A stretch of DNA of 64,000 bases from positions 62,001-126,000 of the forward strand of contig NZ_JAQYWD010000007.1 in assembly GCF_030145145.1 (NCBI RefSeq), written 5' to 3'. This DNA comes from Desulfobacula sp. GTDB taxonomy: Bacteria > Desulfobacterota > Desulfobacteria > Desulfobacterales > Desulfobacteraceae. The translations under genes were made by a program, and so were the position numbers. Of this stretch, positions 45,790 through 54,855 are shown piece by piece; positions within the stretch are counted from its first letter, which is position 1, and the number at the start of each line of letters is the position of its first letter. Under the pieces are notes generated by a model, which saw nothing but the letters and a program-made list of their open reading frames with translations, made no database searches and was not told where the DNA came from.

Positions 45790-46266
45790 TTACAATTTAG
45801 CGATGATCTGCTTTAAGGCGGATATATCGTCTGCATTGGGATGACCAACCGCATCATCTGCATCCCCAATCCAAACCGGAGGCTCCGGTTTTTGTTTCAC
45901 TTTTTCCAAAACCTTTGGATTGACCTCTCCCTGGCAGGTAAAGACACCGGCAAGGTCTGATTCATTCGTGAGACCAATGGCATGATTCATTGCATTTTTG
46001 ACATGGTCGGATCCTGCTGCTGCACCATGGGTGGCAAACAAAAACAGGCGGTCTTGCTTGCCCAGGGTTGGCAGATATTCGCTGATTTTTGGATCTGGTT
46101 TCCCCCCCATAAGCCAGAACCCAACTGCGATCAGGTCATAACTATCAGCTGAAGGCGCTAAATTAACGGGAAAGATATCCTTTTCTCCTTCCAGGCTCTC
46201 ATAAATTGCATCAGCAAGTTTTTTGGTATTTTTACTTTGAGTGGAATAAACAATCAATGATTTCAT
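45790..46266 (-). CDS. Flavodoxin family protein
   Basis: 158-residue protein with the FMN phosphate-binding loop VYSTQSKNTKKLADAIYE near the start, and a central segment (GFWLMGGKPDPKISEYL). Electron carrier or small flavoprotein; the partner is not evident. ATG at 46266 with GGAG 8 nt upstream; an earlier start would add five residues. Monocistronic by its surroundings. Confidence 0.85.
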   Translation of the reverse strand: MKSLIVYSTQSKNTKKLADAIYESLEGEKDIFPVNLAPSADSYDLIAVGFWLMGGKPDPKISEYLPTLGKQDRLFLFATHGAAAGSDHVKNAMNHAIGLTNESDLAGVFTCQGEVNPKVLEKVKQKPEPPVWIGDADDAVGHPNADDISALKQIIAKL

Positions 46267-46419
46267 TCGGTTTTTCTCCATTTTTTATTGTTATCGTTTG
46301 GTAACATCCTGGATACCAATCCATATGATATATGTAGAATAGCAAAAAATATACCATCGGGATTGTGATCTTTGAAAAACCGGGGGTTATCTAAAAAAAA
46401 TTTTGTTTTTAAAACCTCA

Positions 46420-46863
46420 TTAGAACTTTCTGATGAGGATAACGCCTGCCGTAATAAGGGCGATCCCTGCCAGGCGCTGCAGGGAAAAAGATTGTGTGGG
46501 CACCCCCAGAAGACCGAAGTGATCCATACCAACCGCCATGATCAGCTGACCTGCCACCACAAGGCCAAAGGTAAGTGCTGCCCCAAGTTTTGGCGTCAGG
46601 ATGATGGTCGCTGTCACGTAAAAGGCCCCCAGAAAACCCGCAGACCAGACAGACCAGTGGATGTCAGCAGCCTGCCGGATACTGCCCAGATTCACCCGGG
46701 TTACCACAGCATAGAAAAAAAGGGCGAAAGACCCCACTACAAAGGATATCAATGCCGCATACACAGGATCGCCAATGGCACGTCCCATTTTACCATTCAA
46801 CCCTGCCTGCAGGGGGGTAAGCATTCCGGCAACCAGGGCAACAAACAACAATAAAATTTTCAT
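46420..46863 (-). CDS. DMT-superfamily transporter of the YdcZ/DUF606 type
   Basis: 147 residues with five predicted helices, matching half-size DMT proteins: GMLTPLQAGLNGKMGRAIGDPVYAALISFVVGS at the start (shortened here: GMLTPLQAGLNG) and GALTFGLVVAGQLIMAVGMDHFG-like middle (AALTFGLVVAGQLIMAV). Substrate unknown. It ends 49 nt before cbiK's end region; both genes lie on the minus strand but with no clear operon link. Confidence 0.85.
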   Translation of the reverse strand: MKILLLFVALVAGMLTPLQAGLNGKMGRAIGDPVYAALISFVVGSFALFFYAVVTRVNLGSIRQAADIHWSVWSAGFLGAFYVTATIILTPKLGAALTFGLVVAGQLIMAVGMDHFGLLGVPTQSFSLQRLAGIALITAGVILIRKF

Positions 46864-46911
46864 GATCTATATCTATCTCTCACAAATGGCCAATCCCGAA
46901 AGTTGAATTAA

Positions 46912-47763
46912 TCAGTAGTACTTTGCCAGCTCAAGGGCTCTTTTTAGTCTGTCAAGAAATCCTTTGGTAACGTCCGGATAATGGCCCAATCCTTTATAGA
47001 TTTCTTGTCCGTCATAGGTAATGGTTGGACAGTCTACCTGGAAACCAAGTGCTTCTAAAGCACTTCGCCAGCTCTCCTTTTTTCCCATCAGGTCCTGTTC
47101 GGCATGAAGGCCGGCAAAATATATCATGGGAATAATTTTTATTTTTTGGTACGCTGTTGCAAGGTTATTTCTTTTGATACGGGCAAACACGGCCCGGTGA
47201 TCCGGAATACCTTCCACCGTGGCTGCCAGGACGTTGGGATACAGATTTTCCAGCAGTCGCTCCAGTCCCATGTAGACGATGTTCACCGGGTCTGCTGTCA
47301 AAGGGGTGCCATGCAGGGCCAGGAGGTTATATCCTTGTTCCGGGGATAAAAATTCCGGCTCAATGGCTTTCAGTATCTCATGGACAAAATTCCAGCGATG
47401 GAGCAGGGTCTCGCCCATGAAAACCCGAAGTCCAGGGAAAAAGTTGCATGTCTCCGCAAGCTGTTGGTATTCCGTGCCGGGAAAGATATGCAATGGCTGG
47501 ACAACGACCTTTCGGTATCCGTCCGCCTCTATTTGAGACAGGGTTTGCTGCAGGCTCGGCAGGTTGAGTTTTTTACGAATGATCTCTGATGTGTAGGCCC
47601 AGTAAACAGATTCATCCGGATAACGGTTTTCCAACGCCTTCTGAAAAAGAGATAGCACTGCTTTGGCCCGTTTGTTACTGCCAAAAGTGGCCATCACAAT
47701 GGCCGGTTTTTCTTTGAGCTTCGGCAGCCGCATTTTGCGGCCAATATACCCGTTTTGATGCAT
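46912..47763 (-). CDS. cbiK: CbiK, sirohydrochlorin cobaltochelatase
   Basis: Inserts cobalt (or iron) into sirohydrochlorin for cobalamin or haem d1/sirohaem routes. About 283 residues: VMATFGSNKRAK near the N-terminus (TFGS is the usual start), the VVQPLHIFPGTEY segment, ALHGTPL (metal-binding His region) and PMIYFAGLHAEQDLMG near the second metal histidine. ATG 47763 is selected by GAGG 5 nt upstream; a longer frame adds 20 unusual residues. It is the form found in sulfate reducers. Confidence 0.92.
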   Translation of the reverse strand: MHQNGYIGRKMRLPKLKEKPAIVMATFGSNKRAKAVLSLFQKALENRYPDESVYWAYTSEIIRKKLNLPSLQQTLSQIEADGYRKVVVQPLHIFPGTEYQQLAETCNFFPGLRVFMGETLLHRWNFVHEILKAIEPEFLSPEQGYNLLALHGTPLTADPVNIVYMGLERLLENLYPNVLAATVEGIPDHRAVFARIKRNNLATAYQKIKIIPMIYFAGLHAEQDLMGKKESWRSALEALGFQVDCPTITYDGQEIYKGLGHYPDVTKGFLDRLKRALELAKYY

Positions 47764-48079
47764 TTTATCCTCTTTATAAGTTCCGCTGGAGTCTGTTTCG
47801 ATTTTATCATCCTGATGGAGCAACTAACTGGTTGCGTATTTTCCAATTTTTTAATCAAATTAAGCCTTTTTGTCAATCGTTTCATCTGTATGGCAGTAAT
47901 TCTTATTATGAAACTGATCTGGTTGATTGCGTTGGTTGCGCTTAAGCACACAGGATGTTGATTGCGTCTGTCCGAAAAACAGATTTTTATTGTAATTAAG
48001 CGATGATCGTGCCATGGTCTGTTGCAACAAAATGCGCCGGACCCCAAATTAATTTTTATGGTTTTGAGGAATTTGTATA
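47764..48079. other. Divergent intergenic region, no feature recognised
   Basis: 316 bp between the divergent cbiK and M81 genes. It must hold promoters for both, but I could not name a convincing element or an RNA leader such as a cobalamin riboswitch. Confidence 0.5.
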
Positions 48080-49564
48080 ATGTCTTTCAATGTTCTGACC
48101 GCCGAAATATCTCATGAAACCAATTCCTTTAGTCGTCAGGAAACTGATGAAAAGGCTTTCAGGAACCGTTATGTGCTGATGGGCGCCCAAGCGATCGCCG
48201 AGCGCGGCCAGGAGAATACGGAACTTGCCGGCTTCCTCGATGTCGGTCGAGCGCATGACTGGCATATCACCCATGTGCTCAGCGCAGCTGCCGGGCCAAG
48301 CGGCAAAGTAAGGCGGACAGCATTTAACTGGCTCTGTGATCCAATTATCTCCGCAATCAAGCAGCACCCATTCAACGGAGTTCTCCTTGGGTTGCATGGT
48401 GCGATGGACCTTGATTTCTGTGAAGATGGTGAAGGCGAGTTGCTTTGGCGCATCCGCAGCGTGGTGGGCGAGGAGATGCCAATTGCCATCACGCTTGATC
48501 CGCATGCAAATGTCAGCAATAAGATGTGTGCCCTGGCTGACATTATTGTGTCGTTTAAAACCTATCCGCATATTGATATGCGCGACACCGGTCGCCATGC
48601 CGGTGAGATTTTACACCGAACAATGGCTGGTGAGATCAAACCGCGTACGATCCTCGTGAGTAAGCCTATGCTGGAAGAAGTAAATGGTGGGCGCACCGAC
48701 GTTGGTCCGATGATCAAGCGCATTGCAGCAGCGAGGGCGTATGAGGAGAAGACAGACGTATTTGCCGTGAGCATCAATGCGGGTTTTGCCAGTGCAGATG
48801 TTGCAAGGATTGGCCCAACCGTGTTGGTCACAGGTCAGGGGGATTTTGCAGCACACATTGCTTTTGCCGAAACGATTGCTGATGACATCTGGAACAGACG
48901 CTTTGAAGTGCTGAACGACTATCTCAGTGTTGAAGCGGCTGCAGAGATTGCAGATAGATACGAGCCTGACAAAGGGCCGCTGGTCATAGCAGACTATGCG
49001 GATAATCCCGGTGCAGGCGCCTATGGCGATTCAACTGAGCTCTTGCGTGCACTGCTTGAGGCGGGTGTGACAAATGCCTGTCTTGGTCCCATGGTGGATG
49101 GTGAGGCAGCACAGGAGTTGCATGCTGCGGTTGTTGGTGAACGGGTTCACATTATGCTGGGGGGCAAAACCGATCCAAGTTTTGGTGGTGGACCACTCGC
49201 CGTTGAAGGCGAGCTCATTTCTATCAGCGACGGGATTTTCATCGGTGATGGTCCCATGATCCATGGGCTCAGCGGTTCTTTCGGTCCCACTGCTGTTCTA
49301 CGCGTCAATAGTATTGAGATATTGGTGGTCACCATTGCCCGCCAAATACTTGATTTGCAGCAATTCAAAGCATTTGGTATTGATCCGCTGAACAAGCATG
49401 TCGTGGCGCTAAAATCGATGCAACACTTCCGTGCTGCGTTTGAGGCAATTGCAGGACAGATAATTATTTGTGACAGCGGTGCACTTTGCACCCCGCAATA
49501 CAACCGACTGCCCTACCGCAACATACCAAGACCGATTTTCCCTCTAGATCAGGCAGAAAGCTGA
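48080..49564 (+). CDS. M81-family metallopeptidase (microcystinase MlrC-like)
   Basis: 494 residues with MlrC/M81 motifs: ISHETNSFS near the start, GLHGAMDLDFCEDGEGELL, the TLDPHANVS metal-binding Asp/His, FKTYPHIDMRDTG and ADYADNPGAGAYGDST in the C-terminal domain. Substrates of non-cyanobacterial members are unknown; many occur in alphaproteobacteria near peptide or amino-acid catabolism. Codon use (GCG, CGC, GCC) is richer in GC than the neighbours, suggesting transfer. It converges with the DUF1611 gene. Confidence 0.85.
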   Translation: MSFNVLTAEISHETNSFSRQETDEKAFRNRYVLMGAQAIAERGQENTELAGFLDVGRAHDWHITHVLSAAAGPSGKVRRTAFNWLCDPIISAIKQHPFNGVLLGLHGAMDLDFCEDGEGELLWRIRSVVGEEMPIAITLDPHANVSNKMCALADIIVSFKTYPHIDMRDTGRHAGEILHRTMAGEIKPRTILVSKPMLEEVNGGRTDVGPMIKRIAAARAYEEKTDVFAVSINAGFASADVARIGPTVLVTGQGDFAAHIAFAETIADDIWNRRFEVLNDYLSVEAAAEIADRYEPDKGPLVIADYADNPGAGAYGDSTELLRALLEAGVTNACLGPMVDGEAAQELHAAVVGERVHIMLGGKTDPSFGGGPLAVEGELISISDGIFIGDGPMIHGLSGSFGPTAVLRVNSIEILVVTIARQILDLQQFKAFGIDPLNKHVVALKSMQHFRAAFEAIAGQIIICDSGALCTPQYNRLPYRNIPRPIFPLDQAES

Positions 49565-49572
49565 TTAGGAAA

Positions 49573-50700
49573 CTAGGCCAAAGCGGATTCTATATTAGGA
49601 ATTTCTTCTAAAACCTCTCGCATAATTATTTGATTCAGTTTTGGAAAACGATGGCTTAAGGTTTGGATAAGTTTATGGCATCCATGGTTTAATACATCTG
49701 TTGTCGGTAGTTGAAACCGCATCTCATACCGCTTGATAGTTTTCACCATTTCTTCGTCCGACAGGCCTTCATGGCTTAATGCAATAGCCATCACTTTCGC
49801 TTGAGAAACCGCTTCAATCAGTTTAATTTCGCTTTCAACAATGGGCATTTTCAGATCGGGAAAATCGCACCGGAACGTCCTTGCAGGTGGATGTTGAAGG
49901 ATAATGCCATCGGGCATGCTGCCTTTCAAGATGCCGATAGAACTCATAAATGCGGGATGACTAAGGGCACTTTGTCCCTCAACTAAAATGATGTCGGGAT
50001 TTTCGTTTTCAAACGCTTGAATAACAGAGTTTTCGATTTCACCGATCACAAACTGGGAAACCAGGGCATCCATCGATACGCCGTACATTGCTCCTTGCAT
50101 CAGGCCACTTTGGCCTGTCGCGATTAGTACCGAGTTTATCCCGAGATCATTCAAAGCATAATTGAGCTCTACTGCGGTAGTCCTTTTTCCGCACGCACAA
50201 TCGGTGCCTAATACGGCGATTACAGGAATAGTTACTTTAGATATCTGGCCGGTAAAGACATGCAAATCTTTAAGTTCCGGGGGTTTTCTGATGTCTTTTA
50301 TTTGGATATTGTTCCGGGCAGCCATCTGAGCAAACTCTCGATCTTCGGAGAAGAACTGATGAAGACCGTTAATGATGTCCATCCCATTTTCCATTGCCTC
50401 TAAGATCAGATTCCTTTCTTCAGTTGATATATAAGCATCTATAGGCGCTTTCCCATAAATGTAACAATCCGGGACTTTAGAAAGCTTACCCAAGGCATCT
50501 TCTAAATTGATAAAAATGGGAATGCCGCTCTTATCTCCCCCTAATTCTTCCCCTGAATCCTTGCCAGCTAATGAACTATCTATAACCCCAACAATATCAT
50601 AGATTTCTGAATGCCGAACTAACCCCGTAGCAGTTTTTCCATCCACTAAGCCGAATTGTTTTTCACAGTAGACTAAAGCTGTTTCTTTTATGGTGGCCAT
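49573..50700 (-). CDS. DUF1611 (DgcN-like) P-loop protein
   Basis: 375 residues matching DUF1611, now linked to D-glutamate N-acetyltransferase DgcN. A Rossmann-like N-terminal part (about 1-150) precedes a P-loop domain with GTDCACGKRTTAVELN (about 165), LVEGQSALSHPAF and ILQHPPARTFR. No dgcA-type partner is adjacent. The neighbouring M81 gene is convergent, so they may form an amino-acid or peptide related accessory pair, but this is only proximity. Confidence 0.75.
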   Translation of the reverse strand: MATIKETALVYCEKQFGLVDGKTATGLVRHSEIYDIVGVIDSSLAGKDSGEELGGDKSGIPIFINLEDALGKLSKVPDCYIYGKAPIDAYISTEERNLILEAMENGMDIINGLHQFFSEDREFAQMAARNNIQIKDIRKPPELKDLHVFTGQISKVTIPVIAVLGTDCACGKRTTAVELNYALNDLGINSVLIATGQSGLMQGAMYGVSMDALVSQFVIGEIENSVIQAFENENPDIILVEGQSALSHPAFMSSIGILKGSMPDGIILQHPPARTFRCDFPDLKMPIVESEIKLIEAVSQAKVMAIALSHEGLSDEEMVKTIKRYEMRFQLPTTDVLNHGCHKLIQTLSHRFPKLNQIIMREVLEEIPNIESALA

Positions 50701-51193
50701 TAAATTAACCTCATTCTTTTTACCAGACTTTCAAAAACAGTTTAAATCCAATAAACGTTCTGGAAAGTATAGAATTTTATCTTTATGTTAAAATCATGCA
50801 TTAGCACAATTATAGTTAGGCCAAACCCAGGTTCAAAGCGAGTCGATCATTTTGATCGGAGTCTCGATCCAAAACCTATAATAGTGCGGATGAGTAGGCA
50901 CTCAGCAACCACAATACCGGCTCAGGCTTGGAAACGATTTGTGAACGGTGTTGGCATTGTAAAATGACCTGCAATTCGCTCGTATCGCAGTGCATGCAGT
51001 CATCGTTAAGAAAAAGGGTTGCAGTTCATTTGGATCGCAGCATGTATTCGTCTTTTGCTTCTTCTTTGCTCGATGCTTACTTCAATAGTCAGGCTTTTTG
51101 CTCTTCTCTTTCGTCTGATCTTTTGTTCTGTTCTTTTTTGTTTTTCTGATTCCGCTTTAATTGCTCGCTGTGCGTTAGCTGCGAAACCGCAGA
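50701..51193. other. Non-coding stretch, possibly decayed sequence
   Basis: 493 bp with no convincing gene. Two similar short blocks occur, CTGCAATTCGCTCGTATCGCAG-like near 50970 and TTGCAGTTCATTTGGATCGCAG-like near 51015, and the right part is pyrimidine-rich. It could be remains of a transferred segment. Confidence 0.35.
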
Positions 51194-51673
51194 CTATAGC
51201 TCCATACAGCGTTCTCGCACAGATCGGAACGGCATCCCCGAGGTACGCACGTAGCGCTCGGCACGAATGAACCAGAATGCCAGCCCGCCCGTGTTGTGGT
51301 TGAAGTGTACTCCCTTCCTCGGTGTACGGACACCCAGCGACCCTTTTCGGCCGGTTTTCTGCCACCCGCGGGCCTGCATGACCATACGCACGACAACCCC
51401 AACGGCCTGCCGCAACCGTTTGCTCCTATGATTGGTTGTGTCGGCCAGGGATCGATTGATGGCTGGATGTGATTCAAACTCTCGGACGACGCCAGCCAAA
51501 GAAGGTCTGTCATGGTGAATTTCAGACTCCTCCATCCGTCGTTGCCTGCCGTCATCATTAAAAAACTCCAGAACTGCTTCAAAAGGCTGCTCTGGATCGT
51601 TTACAACATCGGAAAACGTTCGGCCCTGAATGTCTTTGAGGAATTTATCACGTGTAATTTTCAGGCGGTGCAT
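51194..51673 (-). CDS. Hypothetical protein of unknown family
   Basis: 159 residues, not recognised. ATG 51673 follows AGGAG at a good distance; upstream residues of the longer frame are unlikely. The N-terminus MHRLKITRDKFLKDIQGRTF is basic, the middle carries HHDRPSLAGV and an Arg-rich block, and the end GGLAFWFIRAERYVR is distinctive. No signal peptide or membrane helix. Codon use is unlike the Dsb cluster to its right. It may be part of a small accessory island with the gene-free stretch beside it. Confidence 0.5.
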   Translation of the reverse strand: MHRLKITRDKFLKDIQGRTFSDVVNDPEQPFEAVLEFFNDDGRQRRMEESEIHHDRPSLAGVVREFESHPAINRSLADTTNHRSKRLRQAVGVVVRMVMQARGWQKTGRKGSLGVRTPRKGVHFNHNTGGLAFWFIRAERYVRTSGMPFRSVRERCMEL

Positions 51674-51828
51674 TTTGGACTCCTGTTTATCGATGTCAAT
51701 CATAAGCAACAGGCAAATTTTGGACATTCATTTTTTGTATTTACAATGATTGTATATTGTTTATCAGGAAAAGCAAGACTTACCGTTGCAAGAAATCATA
51801 ACTTTGGGTCGATCAAAATTCAAGCAAA

Positions 51829-52716
51829 CTATATTCGTTTTGTTTTTGGCTCTTTTGGATGGCCTGGAATTGGTAAACCTCCCATTTCAAGGCTGATTGC
51901 ATTGAGTTTGCATACGTTGCTGCAAGACATACAAGAGATGCATTCCATGTCTTCGGGTGACTCATTGAAACGAACACCCATGGGGCAAACCTCATGGCAC
52001 GCCCCACAATGGGTGCACTTGTTGTAATCAAGGCTTAACTTGACCAATTTTATTTTGCTGAACAGAGCATAAAAGGCGCCAAGCGGGCAGGCTGTTCTGC
52101 AAAAAGGACGGCTTGCCAAAACAGCCCAGACAATAAAAACAATTAGGATAAATATCTTGACTAGAAAAATCCAACCCAGATTCATGCGGAGGGCTGGCTG
52201 CAAAAATATCATTGGGATTCCTGCTTCCAGCGTTCCTGTCGGACAAAAATATTTGCAGAACCAAGGCTCTCCGGTTCCAAATTCATCTATGGCAAAAAGC
52301 GGTAATAGAATTACCATGAAAATCAGAAGACCATATTTTCCATAGCGCAGGAAAGGCCAGATGTTAAATTTGGGTGAGGGAATTTTATGGAGAAGTTCCT
52401 GGAGGAGACCGAATGGACAGGCCCAACCACAAACCATTCGTCCAACAAATCCACCGATAACACCCATTGTGCCAATAACATAAAACCCTATAAAAAATTG
52501 CCCGGTTTCAATAGACATCCGAATCCCTGCAAGAAGTTGCTGTAAAGAACCTATGGGACAATAGGTAGTTGCCGCCGGACACGAGTAACAATTAAGGCCC
52601 GGTGAACAAACTACCTTTAATGGCCCCTTGTAGATTGCTTTGGTAACAGGGAAGTTCCAATAGCCATTGGTAATAAGAAAGAATAGGGTTTGAACCCATT
52701 TGCGTATGACATCCAA
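51829..52716 (-). CDS. NapH/CcoG-like membrane 4Fe-4S protein
   Basis: 295-residue membrane ferredoxin. Several helices (about 10-200) carry cysteine motifs (CGWACPFGLLQE, CKYFCPTGT, CRTACPLGAF). The C-terminal part has two 4Fe-4S motifs, CTHCGACHEVCP and CISCMSCSNVC. Relatives pass electrons from quinols to periplasmic acceptors. TTG start with AGGA 6 nt upstream, 3 nt after the preceding gene. Last gene of the Dsb/TlpA cluster. Confidence 0.9.
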   Translation of the reverse strand: MDVIRKWVQTLFFLITNGYWNFPVTKAIYKGPLKVVCSPGLNCYSCPAATTYCPIGSLQQLLAGIRMSIETGQFFIGFYVIGTMGVIGGFVGRMVCGWACPFGLLQELLHKIPSPKFNIWPFLRYGKYGLLIFMVILLPLFAIDEFGTGEPWFCKYFCPTGTLEAGIPMIFLQPALRMNLGWIFLVKIFILIVFIVWAVLASRPFCRTACPLGAFYALFSKIKLVKLSLDYNKCTHCGACHEVCPMGVRFNESPEDMECISCMSCSNVCKLNAISLEMGGLPIPGHPKEPKTKRI

Positions 52717-52719
52717 GGG

Positions 52720-52881
52720 CTATCCTATTCCTATACAAGACAAACAAATTTGTGTTGCCTGATTAAGGACCCGTGCTGGCTCATTTAAAGTGATGCCAAT
52801 CACCCCAAGGATGATAAAAATGAGTATCACCACAAATGGAACAATCTTGATTTTTTTTATTTCTGATTGTTTTTTGAGCAT
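52720..52881 (-). CDS. CD1871A-type CXXC small membrane protein
   Basis: 53-residue gene. A basic N-terminus is followed by one hydrophobic segment (VPFVVILIFIILGVIGITL) and the tail RVLNQATQICLSCIGIG, which matches the CD1871A family of CXXC small proteins. Placed 4 nt after the TlpA-like gene and 3 nt before the NapH-like gene, so it is clearly part of that operon. Its function is unknown; the CXXC suggests a redox role beside the thioredoxin-like proteins. Confidence 0.75.
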   Translation of the reverse strand: MLKKQSEIKKIKIVPFVVILIFIILGVIGITLNEPARVLNQATQICLSCIGIG

Positions 52882-52885
52882 ATTT

Positions 52886-53392
52886 TTATTGGTTAATATA
52901 TTTCATAATCATTTGCACTGAATCAGGAGTGTCCCATTGGGAACCCCCAATAACTTTTTCACGGATTATCCCCTGTTTATCAACAATGAAAGTTTCAGGC
53001 AAACCTGTTAAAAAATATTTTGAACCCACCACATTCTGAGCATCATCAAGAATGGGAATAGTTATACCCTTTTGGTTTGCAACGAAATCCGCCAGGGCCG
53101 TCTTGTCCTTGTTCAGGATAGCGAGCATTTTGAAATTATGTTTAGGTAGCGTTGTGTAAAGGTTCTGCATTGAAGGTAACTCTTTCAGGCAAGGGGGGCA
53201 CCAGGTTGCCCAGAAATTGATAAATACTACCTGCCCCTTAAGTTCGGAAAGCGTCCAGGTCTTACTCTGCCTGTCAATCAAAGAAAAATCCGGTGCGGGA
53301 TCACCTACCTTTAAAATAGCGGTTTCCTGTCCACAGGCAAAAATGAACAGGGACAGACAAAATGTTAAGGTTAGAAATAACAACTTTTTCAT
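52886..53392 (-). CDS. TlpA/ResA-type thioredoxin-like lipoprotein
   Basis: 168 residues. The lipobox FIFAC (Cys about 20) marks a lipoprotein. The thioredoxin-like fold of the AhpC/TlpA group follows with VFINFWATWCPPCLKELP (active site WCPPC) and cis-Pro in TGLPETFIVD. Reduces disulfides on the outer face of the membrane. Transcribed with DsbA, DsbB and the NapH-like gene. Confidence 0.93.
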   Translation of the reverse strand: MKKLLFLTLTFCLSLFIFACGQETAILKVGDPAPDFSLIDRQSKTWTLSELKGQVVFINFWATWCPPCLKELPSMQNLYTTLPKHNFKMLAILNKDKTALADFVANQKGITIPILDDAQNVVGSKYFLTGLPETFIVDKQGIIREKVIGGSQWDTPDSVQMIMKYINQ

Positions 53393-53469
53393 ATCGTTTG
53401 ATTTCCTCTAAAATTTATTACTGAAGGCCCAAAACGCCATCCGTTTATTTAGCAATGGGCCCTGAATAA

Positions 53470-54123
53470 TCAATTCGAATATTGGCGGTTTATTTCTGAT
53501 TGAATCAATTCATACAATTGCTGACGTCCAAAGGTCACGAGTGGTTTTCCATTAACGAAAAAGCCCGGTGTTTTTCGAACATTAAGCGTTTTTGCATCGG
53601 CAAGATCCTGTTCAATTATTTTTTCAATTGCCGGGTCATTCATATCTTTTTTAATTTGATCTACATTAATTCCGGCCTTTGGTAAAAATTGCCATATTTT
53701 TTCGGGGTGTGCAACATGATGACTCGTCCAGTATGCCTGAGATTTGAACATCACATCCAAAGTCTCCCAATATTTTCCTTGTTTTTTTGCAGCTTCAAGA
53801 ATTTTTACAAAGTAATCAGCTCCCTCATGAAAAGGAGCATATCTAAGAACCAGCTTTATTTTGCCGGGATTGGCAGCCATCATTTGTTTAACAAGGGGGG
53901 AAAAAGCAGCGCAGGTCTCACATGCCGGGTCCATAAATTCAACAAGAAAGACCTTTGCGTCATCGTTGCCAAGTATCTGGGAATAGTCCCTCACAAAAGT
54001 TGAAGCATTGTTTTGGGCCATAAAGTTATACATTTGAGCTTGTTGATTTTTATAATAAAAACTGGTTGCCGCAAATATACCAATCAAAACAAGGCAGGTG
54101 CCTGCAAATATTTTATATTTCAT
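53470..54123 (-). CDS. DsbA-like thiol-disulfide protein
   Basis: 217 residues with an N-terminal signal anchor (about 1-22) and a DsbA/DsbG-type thioredoxin domain: active site CETC in FMDPACETCAAFSP, cis-Pro in NVRKTPGFFVNG. Probable oxidant for periplasmic proteins. Its ATG directly abuts the dsbB stop (TAAATG), so the two are coupled and DsbB is the likely re-oxidising partner. Confidence 0.9.
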   Translation of the reverse strand: MKYKIFAGTCLVLIGIFAATSFYYKNQQAQMYNFMAQNNASTFVRDYSQILGNDDAKVFLVEFMDPACETCAAFSPLVKQMMAANPGKIKLVLRYAPFHEGADYFVKILEAAKKQGKYWETLDVMFKSQAYWTSHHVAHPEKIWQFLPKAGINVDQIKKDMNDPAIEKIIEQDLADAKTLNVRKTPGFFVNGKPLVTFGRQQLYELIQSEINRQYSN

Positions 54124-54558
54124 TTAAGATATCCTCCGCTTTAATAGAACTAAAAGTATTATAATTATTGAAAACGAAATCAAAGAAATCATGGGGATTG
54201 TTAAGAAACCAAACAAATCTATGTATTCCTCCGTACATGAAACCCCCTGACTGCATGGCTGTAGATCCTGTGGTATAATTCCGGAGTAGAGTAAGTTATG
54301 GTAAAACGCTGTTATCCAGCCTGCAATTGCCAGGGGCAGCGAATATTTTATTGCATGCTTGTCGAAAGGAAAAAGCCCTGTGGCCAAAATGATAACCAGA
54401 GGGAATAAACATATCCTTTGGTACCAGCACAAAACACAGGGGGCAAACGCCATTACATGACTGAAAAACAGACTTCCCAGAGTTGATACAGTAACCAAAA
54501 CCCAGGCTGAAAAAAGAATAGCCCAGTTTTTATTGGATTCTTGAATTGTTTGTGACAT
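54124..54558 (-). CDS. dsbB: DsbB-like disulfide bond protein
   Basis: 144-residue membrane protein of four helices. The quinone-linked CVLCWYQRICLFPL motif and a second cysteine pair in CSQGVSC match DsbB. Re-oxidises DsbA using quinone. First gene of the cluster DsbB-DsbA-TlpA-CXXC peptide-NapH-like. Confidence 0.93.
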   Translation of the reverse strand: MSQTIQESNKNWAILFSAWVLVTVSTLGSLFFSHVMAFAPCVLCWYQRICLFPLVIILATGLFPFDKHAIKYSLPLAIAGWITAFYHNLLYSGIIPQDLQPCSQGVSCTEEYIDLFGFLTIPMISLISFSIIIILLVLLKRRIS

Positions 54559-54675
54559 TTAAAAATCTTCCAAATTGTATTTTTTAGATTCAAGTATTAA
54601 TACAGATACATCAAATCGGATAAATATTCATCGACAGTACAAGATAATTGTCGATCTTGTCTGCTAATTTTCAGT

Positions 54676-54842
54676 TTAGGGACTCGGAAATACATAATTA
54701 CACAAAATATGGCGTAGGATTTCAGCTCGTGTTCAAGGCGAATCAAAGGGAGCATATTGAAATATGTGCACTTTGATGCAACGCAGAAGCCGAGCTGAAA
54801 GACAAGCAAAATGGCGTAATTATTTGTTTCCGAGCCCCTTAA
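54676..54842. repeat. Long imperfect palindrome, likely MITE-type repeat
   Basis: A 167-bp element whose ends are inverted copies: TTAGGGACTCGGAAATAC at left (54676) and the reverse of GTTTCCGAGCCCCTTAA at right. The match continues through ATAATTAC, ATGGCG and TTTCAGCTCG to the centre (CAAAGGGAGCATAT / ATATGTGCACTTTG). The imperfect inversion and lack of a gene suggest a miniature transposable element. Confidence 0.55.
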
Positions 54843-54855
54843 GGACGATGATTAT

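Noticed and set aside
46896-46906. Second full copy of the putative MITE
   Set aside because: Only one end (CCGAAAGTTGA) is present and no opposing repeat nearby.
47764-48079. Cobalamin riboswitch before cbiK
   Set aside because: No B12-box-like conserved sequence or suitable folding seen on the minus strand.
51006-51365. Frame of 119 residues on the minus strand near the unknown gene
   Set aside because: Overlaps the better-supported 51194-51673 gene in another frame and has no convincing start.
54597-54809. 70-residue minus-strand frame
   Set aside because: It lies inside the long palindromic repeat, has no RBS and no recognisable protein features.
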